A DNA stretch of 64,000 nucleotides from Onchocerca volvulus (lineage: Eukaryota; Nematoda; Chromadorea; Rhabditida; Onchocercidae). Every line of letters begins with the position of its first letter. Within the stretch, counting starts at the first letter, position 1. Below are positions 38,603 through 50,997 of the stretch, piece after piece. The DNA lies in NCBI GenBank assembly GCA_000499405.2, contig HG738137.1:2480001-2544000 (forward strand), written 5' to 3'. The notes below the pieces were generated by a model. That model saw only the letters and a list, made by a program, of their open reading frames with translations, was not told the DNA's origin and did not search any database. Both the position numbers and the translations under genes were made by a program.

Positions 38603-39873
38603 TCAAGCATTGACAACGATGTTTTGCTGTCTCGCTTCAAGGATACATCTAATAAGATCCATTTTCATCGATGGGAATAATACCGCTCCGTAAACAACAT
38701 TACCGTCCTTTTCTAAAACATTTAAATGCTAACTATTCGACTCACTTTTTTATTAATCTTTATTTGAATACAAATTTTAACAATAATAATTCAGAGATAA
38801 CTTTAAATTCATTAATGCAATGTTTTTTACATAAAGAAAATGTACATCACGTATTTTATATATGAAATTCTACCGCTTTGTCTTTGCGCTTAAGCGGTGA
38901 TGCTACTTTGTGACGTCGTCGATTAAACTGGTGTAAATGATGTTATCAGATTTATGACTCCTTCTTTACCTTCTCCCTAAACAAGCAAAGATTAGCATGG
39001 CAAGTCGGTCATTTCTTGAATTTTATTATTCAAAACATTTTTTTTTTTTTTTTTTTTTTAAATTAAAGGGATATTTTCTGACCAGGAAAATGTTACAGTA
39101 GGAGTTACTAATAGCAATATTCAATGCCAATATCTCACAAAAGATAATAAATTTACTGCTGAATGTAAATTCTCAGATTATTCCAATAATTAGCACAAAG
39201 ACTGCTTATATGCATTCTATCTACATTAAAACTTTTCGAGATTAGATACAGCTTCGTACTAAATATCGTTGTAAAAAAAAATATTTCGTATTAAATATTG
39301 TTTTCTTGGAGAGAATAAATTGGACTATCACCTGTTGTCCAGAAAGTTGATACCAATCATCGATTGTCTCACCACCGAAAATACCATTTGGCAGTATTAT
39401 ATGTGCCCACGCAATGCATTCATCAGCAGTGAATGCTTTCTTCAAAATAAGTTGAAGTTTTAAAAAATAAAATATGGAAAAAATAAAAAAGAACATTAGT
39501 AGTAACCGAAGAAACTTCCGAAATAAAAAGAGTAGAATAAGAAATTCTCACTTCATCATAAATTTGAAGATAAAAGGATTCGACGCCATATGGTAAGTAT
39601 GCATTAATGATACGATTCCATTTCGGTGTTTTACCACCATTAAAATTCCTTGGTGTTTCAAAAACGGAATTCCCCACTCGTACACAACAGTAAGGATCCA
39701 TTCGTACCAAACCATAATTTTTTACCAACTTCGCTTCCACTACTGTTATTGAAATACGACCACGTGTATTCGGCGGAACAAAACTGTAGAATGTATGCTG
39801 AAAATAAGTGAAATATAAATGAAGCTTAGCCATATCTGAATAGAAAAGTCATTTTGCCCCTTCCAGTAATTCC

Positions 39874-39930
<57 letters not shown>

Positions 39931-40670
39931 AGATAAATTTGGTACCTGAGCTTGTAAAAGAGCCTGTTGGACAACCAAATTGGGATCCGCAATATAGAAA
40001 GGAACCACAGATTGCTGCCGTTGTCTTTGAACTGAGGTTGGCGATGGGATAGCTATACGTAAAAAATCCACTGGCAATTGACCCAAAAAAACCTATAAGT
40101 CAATTTATTTTTACCATTCTCGAAGTTATTCTTATGCTATCTACAACAGTTATAAAACTGCATTCCCAAGGAAAGAAATACATAATAATGCTATTAATAA
40201 AAAAGGCAACTAATATTATGCGAAACAAAATTTGTTGGAACACAAAACAATCATTTGGGAAGTAAAATTAAAATTGGGGAACTTTAAAAGAAGAACTGAC
40301 AAAAGAAGGCAAAAAAAATTGATTTATACAGAACAATTGTAATTTGGTCGTTACCAGGAAATATTAAGCTAAAAAAAATTTGTAAAGCTAGCAATTATAT
40401 TGTAAATCAATGTAATTTATAATTTCTCATGATAAAGAAAAACATGGAAAGAATCTTAATTTCAAGAAAATAAGCAGGATTATGGGAATTTTTGCGGAAA
40501 GAAAGAAAAAATTCTAAACCTTATCCAATTTTTTAATATTTCATTATATAGAATATAACCTATGATAAGCAGTAATTTCTCATTGTAATAACCTTCTTTC
40601 GCCGTTCAGCTGCAACAGTCTGTGCAAGCTTTGCAGAAGAGGAGTGGGGTGCTGTAGATGCAGAAGCCAT
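38603..40670 (-). CDS. Toll-interacting protein (TOLLIP)
   Basis: An endosomal adaptor with a Tom1-binding N-terminus, a phosphoinositide-binding C2 domain and a ubiquitin-binding CUE domain. In mammals it damps Toll/IL-1 receptor signalling and sorts ubiquitinated cargo. Exons: 40593-40670, 39946-40092, 39552-39797, 39332-39439, 38929-38976 and probably 38603-38707, giving about 243 residues (human 274). [13 protein letters not shown] is the N-terminal motif. The C2 core has [48 protein letters not shown] and [10 protein letters not shown], closing with [16 protein letters not shown]. The last exon carries [20 protein letters not shown], which aligns without gaps to the start of a CUE domain, but it stops about three residues short of the end of the domain. 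The linker between C2 and CUE is almost absent. The acceptor used for the last exon (AAAAG) is weak; an earlier TTTTAG would shift the frame. If the gene stops before that exon, the reading frame ends TPV. Confidence 0.85.
39879..39928. repeat. Poly(A) run of 50 in a TOLLIP intron
   Basis: Fifty consecutive A (poly(U) in the TOLLIP transcript) fall between the exons 39946-40092 and 39552-39797. The intron is only about 150 nt, so this tract fills a third of it and may act as an oversized pyrimidine tract. Confidence 0.85.
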
Positions 40671-41526
40671 TGCTTGAACTGCTGTAAACATACTGTTTTT
40701 AGTTTACAGTTGAATTCATAACTCCGATTCAATACCTAATTTTTTAATTTATCCTTTAAGAGAGAAAGATGAAACCTTCCAGATAACAAATTATAACTTG
40801 GAAAACGAAACAAAACAGCAAATTAAAAGAACTGTTAAACCCAAATCTCTAACTTTATACATTCGAAAAAGATTGCAAAAAAAATGAATGCTTGTACATT
40901 TTTTAAAATTTAAAATAATAAAATAGGGCATTATTTAAGAAATGAGATTTAGTTTTGAAAAATATTTAGTTGGATCACAGTGAACATTGTTTTTACGAAC
41001 ATCGAATCATAAGAGCATAATCATTTATTAACAATCAGGAAGTAAAAAAATATGAAAATTGAACTGAACAGATTTTCAAGAACTTTTTCGTAATTTATGT
41101 ATCAGCAATTGTGCAATCAAGTGTAGAATGTACAAAATAAGAATTTATTTTAATATAAAACATCATCAATCATTCTAAAACCTTATTTCGCAATATTTAC
41201 CCGGAAAACTTCTACTAAAAACTACTGAAACGTAAATCAGTATGATTCCAACTATTCAATTTTGTCCATATTCATTTACTGATATAAATTAAACGACAAC
41301 AAAACACAAACAACACGATTTGCACTTGTGTCAAATAAGTATATCGAACTGTCTTCATACTATACTTATTTCAATTTATAAAAAAAAGATTGAATATTAT
41401 CCTTAAACAGAATGCAACTGGATTATGCAAAATGCACTAGTCTAAAGACAAACAAAAGAAAAAAAAAGACTGAACACAAGTGAAATCCAAGCACAGAAGT
41501 CCATGAGAGATTCTTTGAGATCAATA
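40671..41526. other. Intergenic, no gene seen
   Basis: It lies between the TOLLIP start and the COP9 subunit 2 stop, both minus strand. No supported exon. Confidence 0.4.
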
Positions 41527-44369
41527 TTACGAACACCTATCCACAATCGAAAGATGCAATGAAGATAACTGTTTCGCACATTTCGCAATTGCTGCACATC
41601 TGGAAGATTTCTGATGTCATAATGAATTTAATCAAAGTCCAAAAAAATTCAACTCCAGACACAACAAACAATCATGTCTCAGCACTAAAATGGCAGCTGA
41701 CTGAGCTATCATTAGGCACATATCTTTTTTAACTTTAGATAGTGAAAAACATATGAAATCCCAATAAACGTCTTGATGTATACATTTTTGCTTGTTTCAT
41801 CGACCATTTTAAATGAGCACAAATTTTCCTATATTGTCTTTTTTTTTTTTCTTATTTTAAACTATCCCAATAGAGCACTTAAACTTAAGACTAATTTTCA
41901 AAAAGTTTTGGACCGTGCAATAGGATTCGGAAAAGTGTTTGAATAAAATTCAGTACATAATGAATCAGTTATTTATTGTTAAATATAAGAAGACACTGAG
42001 AATACCGTGTTGCTTTATTGGTTGATTCGGATATCAGAATACCATTAATTTCATCAATTTTCGCATTCAGTGCACCATCGAGAATCAAATCAGCAAGAAG
42101 CACCAATACCTCTTCCACCTTAACGCGAAGTTCTTCCGCAAGAAATGATAAGTAAATCCGAGAATATGGCACACAAAGGCTTATTAATACCTGCAATACA
42201 TAAATGAATCGAAAAGACTGAATCATTGAAACAAACAGCATATGACAAACATAAAAAATACTGGTAGAACCTGTGAACGAATGTTGGTAAGCAATTCTTC
42301 AATATGCTCACGAATAAATGGATCAGCCATAATCGCATCACGATTTTTTTCAAGAATACTTTCAAATTCCACCAAATTATTGTCTTGGTAGGCTCCTACA
42401 AGTTGATTCATTGCAACTATTTCAGGATCATTGCGGAACGGCTTTGCTTCTTGGCTATCAAATGGATTTATTCCAGACCTGAAAAACAAAGCAATCATCC
42501 AAAAAAATGTAGGATTATAAACGAAGATTTTTTTGGCACAATGAACATCCTTTGTAAATAATAATGATATATGCATGTTTGGAATAGAATAAATAAAATT
42601 TTAATCACAGAGATTTACTTAATGAGCATATTCGCAAGCACCAAATATTTCAAACAAGCAATTCTTCGTTCCGATCCACTTTCATCATAATTTTTAAAAG
42701 CTTCGAAAAAATCAGTATGAGCTTTTTCAAACTGTTTTTCTCGTAAATGCATTTTTCCTCCACATTCTAGAAAAAAGGTAAATTTAACTTTTTTAAAAGA
42801 TTTAAAAATTTTACAGAATGTCTTGAATAATTCATATGGACACATGTAAATGTAAAATATGACGACAAAACAAAAAACACACCACGAATAACGCCCATAA
42901 TAAGTGGATGTGGTATTGCGCTTTTAACATGCAAACTTTGCTCATAAAGTGCCTTTAGCGCTTTGTTATTCTTTTGTTCTGTGTACATCTGAATTTCAAG
43001 AGCATAAATTTCAAGCAACTGAGTACCCTTCTTCTGATCTTCTTCGCCAAGTTCGTTCTGAAATAAAGATCGCTTTGGATCATGATTGCTTCCAGTTATG
43101 GAATATTTCGAGAAATGACTCAGCTGCTTTTGGACTGCATTCAAAAGCAATTTTGCAAACCATAATAACACTAAATCAAGTAAAACCCCTGCAATTATCT
43201 TCCAATAGCTTTTTCATTTTCAATAAAATCAAAACAATAAGAAATTTCGCACAGCATATTACATGCAGAATTTCGAACAACATATTACGTTTTATGCAGA
43301 AATTAATAAAATTTCATATCTTTCATTGCAGCTTTTTTGAGAATATAACCGCGTCATATATTGCGACAAGAATTCTCTCACCTTACATGAGTTCCGCAAT
43401 TGCTTTATGATTTTTTCCAGCTTTTCAAATTCTTTTTGATCAAAATACAGCTTTCCAAGTTTTGTATTCGTCTTGAACCATAACCGCTCGTTCTTGGCAT
43501 CCTGAGCAGATAATACATAGAGACAAAATAAAATTAAAGTTGCAAACAAATATATAAATTTGAAGTGTTCTCACTACTATTCATCCACTGAAAAAAATCA
43601 ATATTAATTCATACAAAACAATAGCAACAGTGAAAACAGTAACCCATTACTTTAACTGAATTCCAAAAAACAAAATATTAGACCTTTAAAGCATCCAAAG
43701 TTGTTTCATAAAATATTTGCAACAAATCCATCTGTTTCGATGTTGAAATATAGTCCAAAATCGAATTTATTGATTTTTCTGAATAGTTCTTCGTAACGGC
43801 TGATTTGATATAAGTGAGCAACTGCCGATAATAGTTTAGCATTTCGTCATAACGATTCTAAAATAGATAATCGATAGCGAACTTTCTCAAGCTTCAAATT
43901 AAGGTTCAGTAGAAAATCTCAGAAACAATGTTGATTTGTGAGATATCATATGGAAAGAAATGTCACTCATATTCGAAGCAAAATACCGTAGCTATCAAAA
44001 AATGAATTGGGATAGACAAACTTACTGCAGCAAACGTTATCTTGACCATCTGTTTGAGGGCTTTGAATCCCCATTCTCCCTTCGCGCTTTCTAATTCCAA
44101 TACATGTCTGAAAGTCTTCAAAGCGCTATCAAATTCTTTTTCAGCTTTTAAAGCTTTTGCATTATAGTACTGATTCTCCAAGTCTACATCTGGTTCGCTT
44201 GCTGAATCGTCCGAATATTCCTGCAATGAACTATTATTCATTGGGTAGATTGAATCGTCTCATTTTTCAATTCATCTTCCTCTACTTTAAAACAAAAGAC
44301 GATCGGTGAGGTAAAAGAAAAAAAGTTTACCAAGCCATAATCCTGGTCATCCATGAAGTCATCGTCCAT
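41527..44369 (-). CDS. csn-2: COP9 signalosome complex subunit 2 (CSN2)
   Basis: A PCI-domain subunit of the COP9 signalosome, the complex that removes NEDD8 from cullin-RING ubiquitin ligases; CSN2 contacts the cullin and RBX1. Nine exons join in phase: 44331-44369, 44026-44220, 43684-43857, 43382-43501, 42883-43057, 42619-42766, 42271-42478, 42006-42190 and 41527-41599, giving 438 residues (human 443). Family marks are the acidic start ([13 protein letters not shown]), [69 protein letters not shown] and the PCI end ([19 protein letters not shown]). The last exon ([20 protein letters not shown]) is short and easy to miss. It aligns with the [20 protein letters not shown] ending of human CSN2, and its phase fits the CG|GTATTC donor. 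If that donor is not used, the frame runs 12 codons further to a TAA at 41969. Confidence 0.95.
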
Positions 44370-45390
44370 CTTAGATTCCCGACCTTATATCACCTATCTC
44401 TGAAATAATAATAACGGATATATTACGGCGGTCTTCACAACATTTCTTCATATCGACTGTGCAACTAGTCGTGTCTCACTTGTTTATTGTTGTATTTCAA
44501 AAAAAGTATGGGAAAGGAGGATTCATCATTTTCCAATCTTAATGATCCATTTATTTGCTCAAATGATTGGATCATCTGTTCGATGACTTCGATTCATAAG
44601 AGGAATGGAATGAAATGTATGTGTTGACTTTATGCAGAATATATTATTGCCATTAACAGGGGAAACATTCACTAACAAATGCTGCACTTTATATCTTTCT
44701 GCTCTTTTCCCATTCTATGTTTCATTTAGGATGGAGGAAAGTAATGAAAGAACAAATTATAGGCTAAATATTGGTAAAAGCCTTTTCCCATATTCATGAT
44801 GAAAGACTTCCACTTTTCTCAGTTTAAATCTTTCTCGAGAGTTTGGGATTCATAATTAGAAGATTTACATAGTAATGAATAGGTTAGTAAAAGGCAGAAA
44901 ATAGATCTACTCAGATACACATGATATGAAAATATCGGGAACAATGTTCTGTGGAATAATTTATAACTTAAAAGATCATCTATTCATTATGGGAGAATTT
45001 CTAGTTTATTGGATTATTTCAATCAAGAAAGTTTTATTAATTTTTTCATGATATGCAGGAAAATTTCGGTGGAAATATGTTTGAAACATTGGTGACAATA
45101 TTTGAAGTGATCGTTTTTTGTCGTGTAAATTGTATCGAAAGTCGTCATACTATAGCATATGTCCTGATACCACTGTCGTCTGAAACTACGACGCGCCTGG
45201 TTTGTTCATTTATTTTTTACTAATTATTCGAGTATGATCCATTAGTATGTTCCTAACCGTCAAATATTGAAAACCGAATCTCTACTACTAATTACTGAAA
45301 TACCATACCTTTAGAGCCTAATTTTTTTATGATTCGTTTCAAAAATCAGAACATTTAGTAAGGTGATACGGAATATATCCGATCTTTTAA
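44370..45390. other. Intergenic upstream of csn-2
   Basis: It presumably includes the csn-2 promoter. A short plus-strand frame at 45077-45199 starts MFETLVTIFEVIVFCRVNC, which resembles a signal peptide, and ends at a GT. I could not join it in phase to the candidate gene that follows. Confidence 0.35.
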
Positions 45391-46077
45391 ATGACAAATT
45401 CTCCGGATTATACGTTAAATAGTGGTGAATCATTTTTGGAAATAGTATGCACTGATAATTTAAAATGCAAAAATAATTTAGCAAGAAAAATACTCTACAA
45501 AGCGCATTACAGAATTCGATGTAATGGATCAGTGTATTGGGGATTTTAAGAAAATTTCAAACTTCGATTGCAGGGTTTAGAATCAAATGGGACCGAAATA
45601 TTTATCCCTTGTTCTAATTGTTTTTTCAAATTTGATCGATCAAACAATCGACTAATACAATATTACAATCGACCATCATTTGGTGAAACACCACAATTTT
45701 GCGGATGTTTTGAATATTTAAGCAAAGGTTTCATGAACACTAAGACACCGACTCTAATAGCAATATCTCATAATATTATCCAAATCGACGTCAACGTATA
45801 TTACGGGGTTATTTATTTTTTTTTTTTAAACATTAATTTGAACAAATTTGATTGGTCAGATGATGCTATTATTGTACATTTTCTTGTCGACAATTCAGCT
45901 TCGATTCTCGACTTTGACCATTTCATCTTAAGAAAAGACATAGTTCTACTTTCGGCTTTGATCATTCAGAAAAGACATTGTGATAGCATATCTTGCCTCA
46001 ACTCAATTCTTTAAAATATGATGAAAATATAATTTTGAGGTGATGAAAACGGACCAATGTCGTTTGGATTCGATTAG
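45391..46077 (+). CDS. Candidate small cysteine-containing gene, family unknown
   Basis: Three segments join in phase: 45391-45531, 45574-45727 and 46040-46077, giving 110 residues. The first intron would be only 42 nt (GTGTAT...TTGCAG). The protein has paired cysteines (VCTDNLKCKNN, IPCSNCFFKFD, FCGCFEYLSKG) and no obvious signal peptide in this model. The translation looks ordered, unlike the surrounding DNA, but I do not recognise it. The donors are not canonical and the last exon adds only 12 residues. A different frame of the last segment (from about 46042) also reads sensibly to a TGA. It may be a decayed gene. Confidence 0.3.
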
Positions 46078-46779
46078 ATCGGCGCGTACAGTTGATGGAC
46101 TGCAGCTAGCTTTGCAGATGAAGTGTTCGTGAAGAAAAGATATATTTGATAATTTTTTGTAGCCCATATGTCGTGACTACTTCAAAATTTCGTGCCAGAG
46201 ATATTATGATAAGTTAAAAAGGACATTAATAGTTAAGAAAATGGATGTTAACTTCAAATACTTTATTCTATAGATTCTAAATCTCTTACTTCTGCAATAA
46301 CTCATGATATCAGATCACAGAAATGCATTAAATGTCATCATTAGTATCTCTTGGATCCTACAACTCATACATTTATGTGCATTTATAGATAGCTTCACAG
46401 CCTTATATTCTTTATATCTCATATTCAAAACCTTATCTGAATATTTTATATTTACTACTACTTCCATAAAAAAATATCTTCGCAAAATTAGTGCAGATAT
46501 TCTTTTATGCAAAATACTGTCAAAAGTTATGTAAGCAGTAAACTGAAAACAATGTTTTTATCAAATTCAAGTAATTATTAACGAAATATAATGGTTAAAG
46601 TGACAACCGGATAGAATATGAGAAAAATGCACAGAGCAATATTTCCTAATTGAAATGATTCCAGCTAAATTTTCTAGAACAATTCAAAATCCATGGCCTA
46701 TAGAAAATTATAGAAATTGCGCTATTTTTTTTTTCCAATAAACTAGATTTTTCCGGAGCCCTAGAAATCTGATGAAATT
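46078..46779. other. Intergenic, no gene seen
   Basis: It lies between the candidate small gene and the 3' end of the minus-strand gene 46780-49311. Nothing supported. Confidence 0.35.
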
Positions 46780-49311
46780 TTATATTAAGTCCAGATCATC
46801 AATCAGCAGAAGACGATGGTCTAATGCAATTACTTGCGGCTGTTCTGCGGGAAATCGAACTTTTTTGCTCAAGTTGCTTTTTCGAGATGACATATGTAAA
46901 ATGGGTTTAAGTGAAGTAGTTATAGCACTCCGTGTATTGTCTAACTTCTGCAATGCGGTATTTTTTCCAATTTCCATATTGCAATTTTTCAATTTTTCAG
47001 AAATATTCTCTAAGTTTTCTTCTTTTTCCATCAATTGTTGTCTCTCTGGTCTTTTTTCAGCTGTTACCTTCAGTTGCCCAGAATTCGTAATTGAAGGTAT
47101 CTTCGTTGGAAAAACTTCTGAGTGTTCTGATGCAGTCTTTTTAAGAATATTTTTGGTTTCATCAGCAGAAATGAAATTCAGGTTTTTAATTTCGTCCGGT
47201 ATATGAACGACACTTTCTTGCATTTTGTTTAGTGAAATCGGAATCACTGATCGGACATACTGCGAAGCGCAAGCATGTCGCAAGATATTAACATCGTTGA
47301 ATATATCAATAGAAGGCTGAGAATATTGCTGAAGATATTCCAGTGATGAATTCGTATGATTGCCTTTTTTCAGTCTGGATTCAGGTGAAAAATTTTCGAG
47401 AATCAGAGGTGGACCAAAATTCTTCATTAAATTTTTGTCATGTTCATCGTAATCAATGTTTAGATGTTTCTTTGAAATGTCCAATGATGACAGGGGAGAC
47501 AGAAGTTGTTCGCTCATTTCAGTCTCCATTTCACTAAAAAAAAAAAGCAAACAATAAATAGTTATATATAGTTGAAAAGATATGAAAAATAATGGAAATG
47601 TGAATTGTTTTCAAGCGGAAAATTCAAACTTACACTTCTCTTTCATTATTGAAATTTCTAAAAATACTTTGAAAATTAGAAATATTAAAATGCCACATCT
47701 CGAAGTATAATTGAAAAAAAAAAAGGTGTTCCTACAAAAGAATAGCGAGAGAGAAATCACAATTGCGCCAACAGATTTCCGAAGGCGTCTTGTGTTTCAT
47801 ATAAATGATATAATTGCTCCGGAACTTCCCTGTGAAACGACCGCACTTGACATAAATCCGGAGTTTTTTTGCACTGATTCGAGGGATATGAAGCGAGGTC
47901 AGCTAAATGTTCCGAAAACTCATGACGAATGATCTTTTGCCGATGTACTGCAGAACCGTCGCTGGTGGATTCGCCAATTATTTTTGGATCATTTCTCACC
48001 ACAGAAATTTCTCCCAAAAAAGATTTTTTCTCAATTTGATTATAATCGTACTTCGCAACTTCATTACTGGAATCACTGTAATGTTCGCAATTCGCTGCTG
48101 TTTTTTTAAAGGATTGCTTCATTGGGATAAAATTTGAATTTATTTGAATTGAAGCACATTGCTCATCTTCCCGAGAATGTACCACAATTTTGAAAACTGA
48201 AGCGAATTTCATATTAAAATACAAAATTTGCTCATTGTAAGAATTATGTTAAAAAAGAAAAAATGATTTACATACATACAAGTTAGCTTTATCTATGCAT
48301 TGTGGATTCTCAGGAAGAAGTAAGTACTGTTGAAATTCACAGAAGTACAGCTTTAATTACCTTATATTTTGATTTGATACTTTTTTTTTCACTGCCTTTT
48401 TTGTATTGGGAGCTGACCAATGGCTAGTATCAACATTTTGCGCATTTGTTGAAAATCTCTTCGAATTTGAAACATCGTTATTGGAAATTTTAGAAACCAT
48501 ACTACCCAAATTTGATTTGTAACTGCCGTCTGAAACTGATCCCATACAGAACGACCTTGGCTCAGCCATCACTGGATTCTAAAACAAGATAGAATAAGCT
48601 GCATAACATTTAAATGATCATTTATTGAAATTGAATTCATTAGCACTTTCGTGTCCATTACGTCTTTTATCATGAAATTCCATAGCTTCTAAAAGATCTC
48701 TACATTTGCTTTAAAAAAAGACTAAAAGTTCTGAAAACTTTTTCACTCACTTTATGACACAATTTGTATAGTTTAATAAAATCACTAAAACTGCACAATA
48801 GCAAGTTTATTTCTCCGCTATATTTGAAAAACTCTTTCTTCCATTTGAAACAAAAAATATATATTTTTGTTAGTTAGAAAACAACTACTATTGCATTGTA
48901 CCACCAATTTACTTAATGATTGGTAACTAAATTCAGAGAAAGCAAATGCAAAAAACGAACCGTTTCGAAGACATCTAAGCAATTCCTTCCAGACTTATTA
49001 AAATTATCAGATGAAGTGCCATCTTCAACAATTAATGGATAATACTGATTTGGTATCCGACTTTGACATGATTTGGCATTACTTCGATTATCGTCACTAT
49101 CCTCTACAGTTGGCCAGTGAACTGTGGCAGGTATTGATGGTGCTATATCAAGTGGCCGAGAGGATAGAGAATTTGCAGTATCATTCCGGATACATGGCCA
49201 GAACTTGTCAGGCTCTTGCTGAATACCACAATGAACAATGATACCGTTATGAGGGCCATAACTGGTAATTCTTGTCTTCATATCAATAAACATTTGGCCT
49301 TTAACTGACAT
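46780..49311 (-). CDS. Unrecognised Ser/Asn-rich protein with a PP1-docking motif
   Basis: Four exons: 48961-49311 (start MSVKGQMFIDMKTRITSYG), 48361-48578, about 47761-48196 and 46780-47533, roughly 550 residues. The first and last junctions agree in phase. The junction between exons 2 and 3 does not with the boundaries given, so a small exon may lie in 48200-48360. No folded domain is recognised. The protein is hydrophilic and Ser/Asn/Lys-rich throughout, which suggests disorder. Near the C-terminus SNLSKKVRFPAEQ contains a clean [K/R]-V-x-F motif (KVRF), the primary docking site of protein phosphatase 1 regulatory subunits. The last exon is a single 753-nt open frame, which supports a real gene. 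A role as a PP1 regulator or substrate is an inference from the motif alone. Confidence 0.6.
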
Positions 49312-50997
49312 TCCTGGAATATTTTATTATTCATGCTGAAATATTAATAATGAAAAAAAAAAAAAGCCAAAACATGTTTCAGAAAATTGGATTTCAATTT
49401 TCAATCCAATTTACCGTTAATTACTGCACACGTGAGCAATTACAACTTTGATAGCCAATTGTTACGCTTTGATCAATTTTACTCGGTTCATTGCATGCGA
49501 CTAATTAGCAGGGAATCTTTATTGTCTGAAATTGATTGAATGATACCGACAAATAATGCTTCTTAAAATTAATTTACCGTTAATTACTCTTCTTTGTGAT
49601 TAATTACAGAGAAAAAAAAAGAAAAAATCCAAAAATCTCGGAGATATAAGAAACTTCTGAAATGACCTAAGATCACTTTTCGAAGTTTTTTCTAATAAAG
49701 AAACCGATCAATAGCTAATTGTTTCCATTTTTGCATGAAAATGAGATTATTGAAAATTTGACGGCCAACATTAGCATAAACTAAGCCAGATAGACGTACA
49801 TTCAATACAAAGGAATTGTAAAACATGAAATGTGAAAAGTAAGGACGATGATGATGGCAGAAGAGAAGTGAAAAAACATTTGTCATCAAAGGATGAAGCA
49901 TTGTCGTCATCATCTGATCAGAGACGATAAGCACACGTTGTGGATGATGCTTCTACCTGTTTGTCTACACCTGTGCCATACCTGCCTTCCAAACACCTTG
50001 AACAAACATCACCAGAACTAGTCGTTATCGCTGTCACCAACATTGCTTCACTAGTAGTCAGTCATCTGTCTATTTTTATTCAATCCCATCGTTTTTCTGC
50101 ATCAGATCGAAGTAATACTGCCACGAAGTAAGGCGTGAAACACGTGGAACACGTCTTTGACGTGTAATTTTATAATCAGTGAAAAAGACAGAATGATGGT
50201 ATGTATGCATTTCTGATAAATTTAGAACGACTTTTTTCACACAGAAACAGTGTAAGAGCGATACAAACAGAATGGAAAATAGAATTTCCAAGAGCAAAAA
50301 TAAGAAAGATGAGAAGTGTGATATAGGAGGAAGAGGAGAAGAAAAAAAACGATCAATTGAAGTGTCATCAAAATAAACTTTCAACTTTCATTGGACTGAT
50401 ATCAAGATAAACTATCACTGACTGATATTAAAGTAAACTTTCATTCACATAAGCTGCAAGAAGTAGTAATCTAAAACAACAACATTTGGTGCAAAATAAA
50501 ATGCGTAGAAGGATGGAAATAGAGATGGTATATGGGTTGATGATAAGATATCTGAAAATTGGATAATTAATTGAACATAAATCATGCTTAGATCGTTTTC
50601 TTCGAATTAAAACAATGAATTGCTTAAAGTACCGCAATATTTCTGGATTTATTTTATCACGATTATGCTGAGCAACTGTATGATTTCCTTTAATGATTCC
50701 TTTGATGATGATTTCAAAATATTTTATATACTGACAGTAATACTATTCAGTTTTAGCTCAATTGTTGTTTCATTTTGCATATTTTATTTTAAAAAAAAGA
50801 GGAAAGAAAAGAAAAAAGGGAGAGAAATTTTCAAAAAAGACGGAAATTGTAAGGGGAAATTGGTGGAAAAATGAAAGGGAAAGGCAAGATGGGATAAAAG
50901 GAAAGGTTCGGGTACAGGGAAAGCAGGAAATATGATTTCTTATGCATTTTGTAAATTATTAATTTTTTTTTCGCATATTTGAATATTTTGAACAAAC
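49312..50997. other. Intergenic between divergent genes
   Basis: It presumably contains the promoters of the minus-strand gene and of the first Wnt gene. At about 50365-50445 an imperfect ~30-bp unit ending in AAACTTTCA/AAACTATCA repeats about three times. No supported exon. Confidence 0.4.

Noticed and set aside
42949..43410. 153-codon plus-strand open frame
   Set aside because: It lies antisense to well-supported csn-2 exons.
29827..44369. Possible operon of Ste24, UBE2Q, TOLLIP and csn-2
   Set aside because: All four are on the minus strand, but gaps of 0.9 to 1.9 kb are much longer than the usual few hundred bases in nematode operons, and I could not see spliced-leader 2 style spacing signals.
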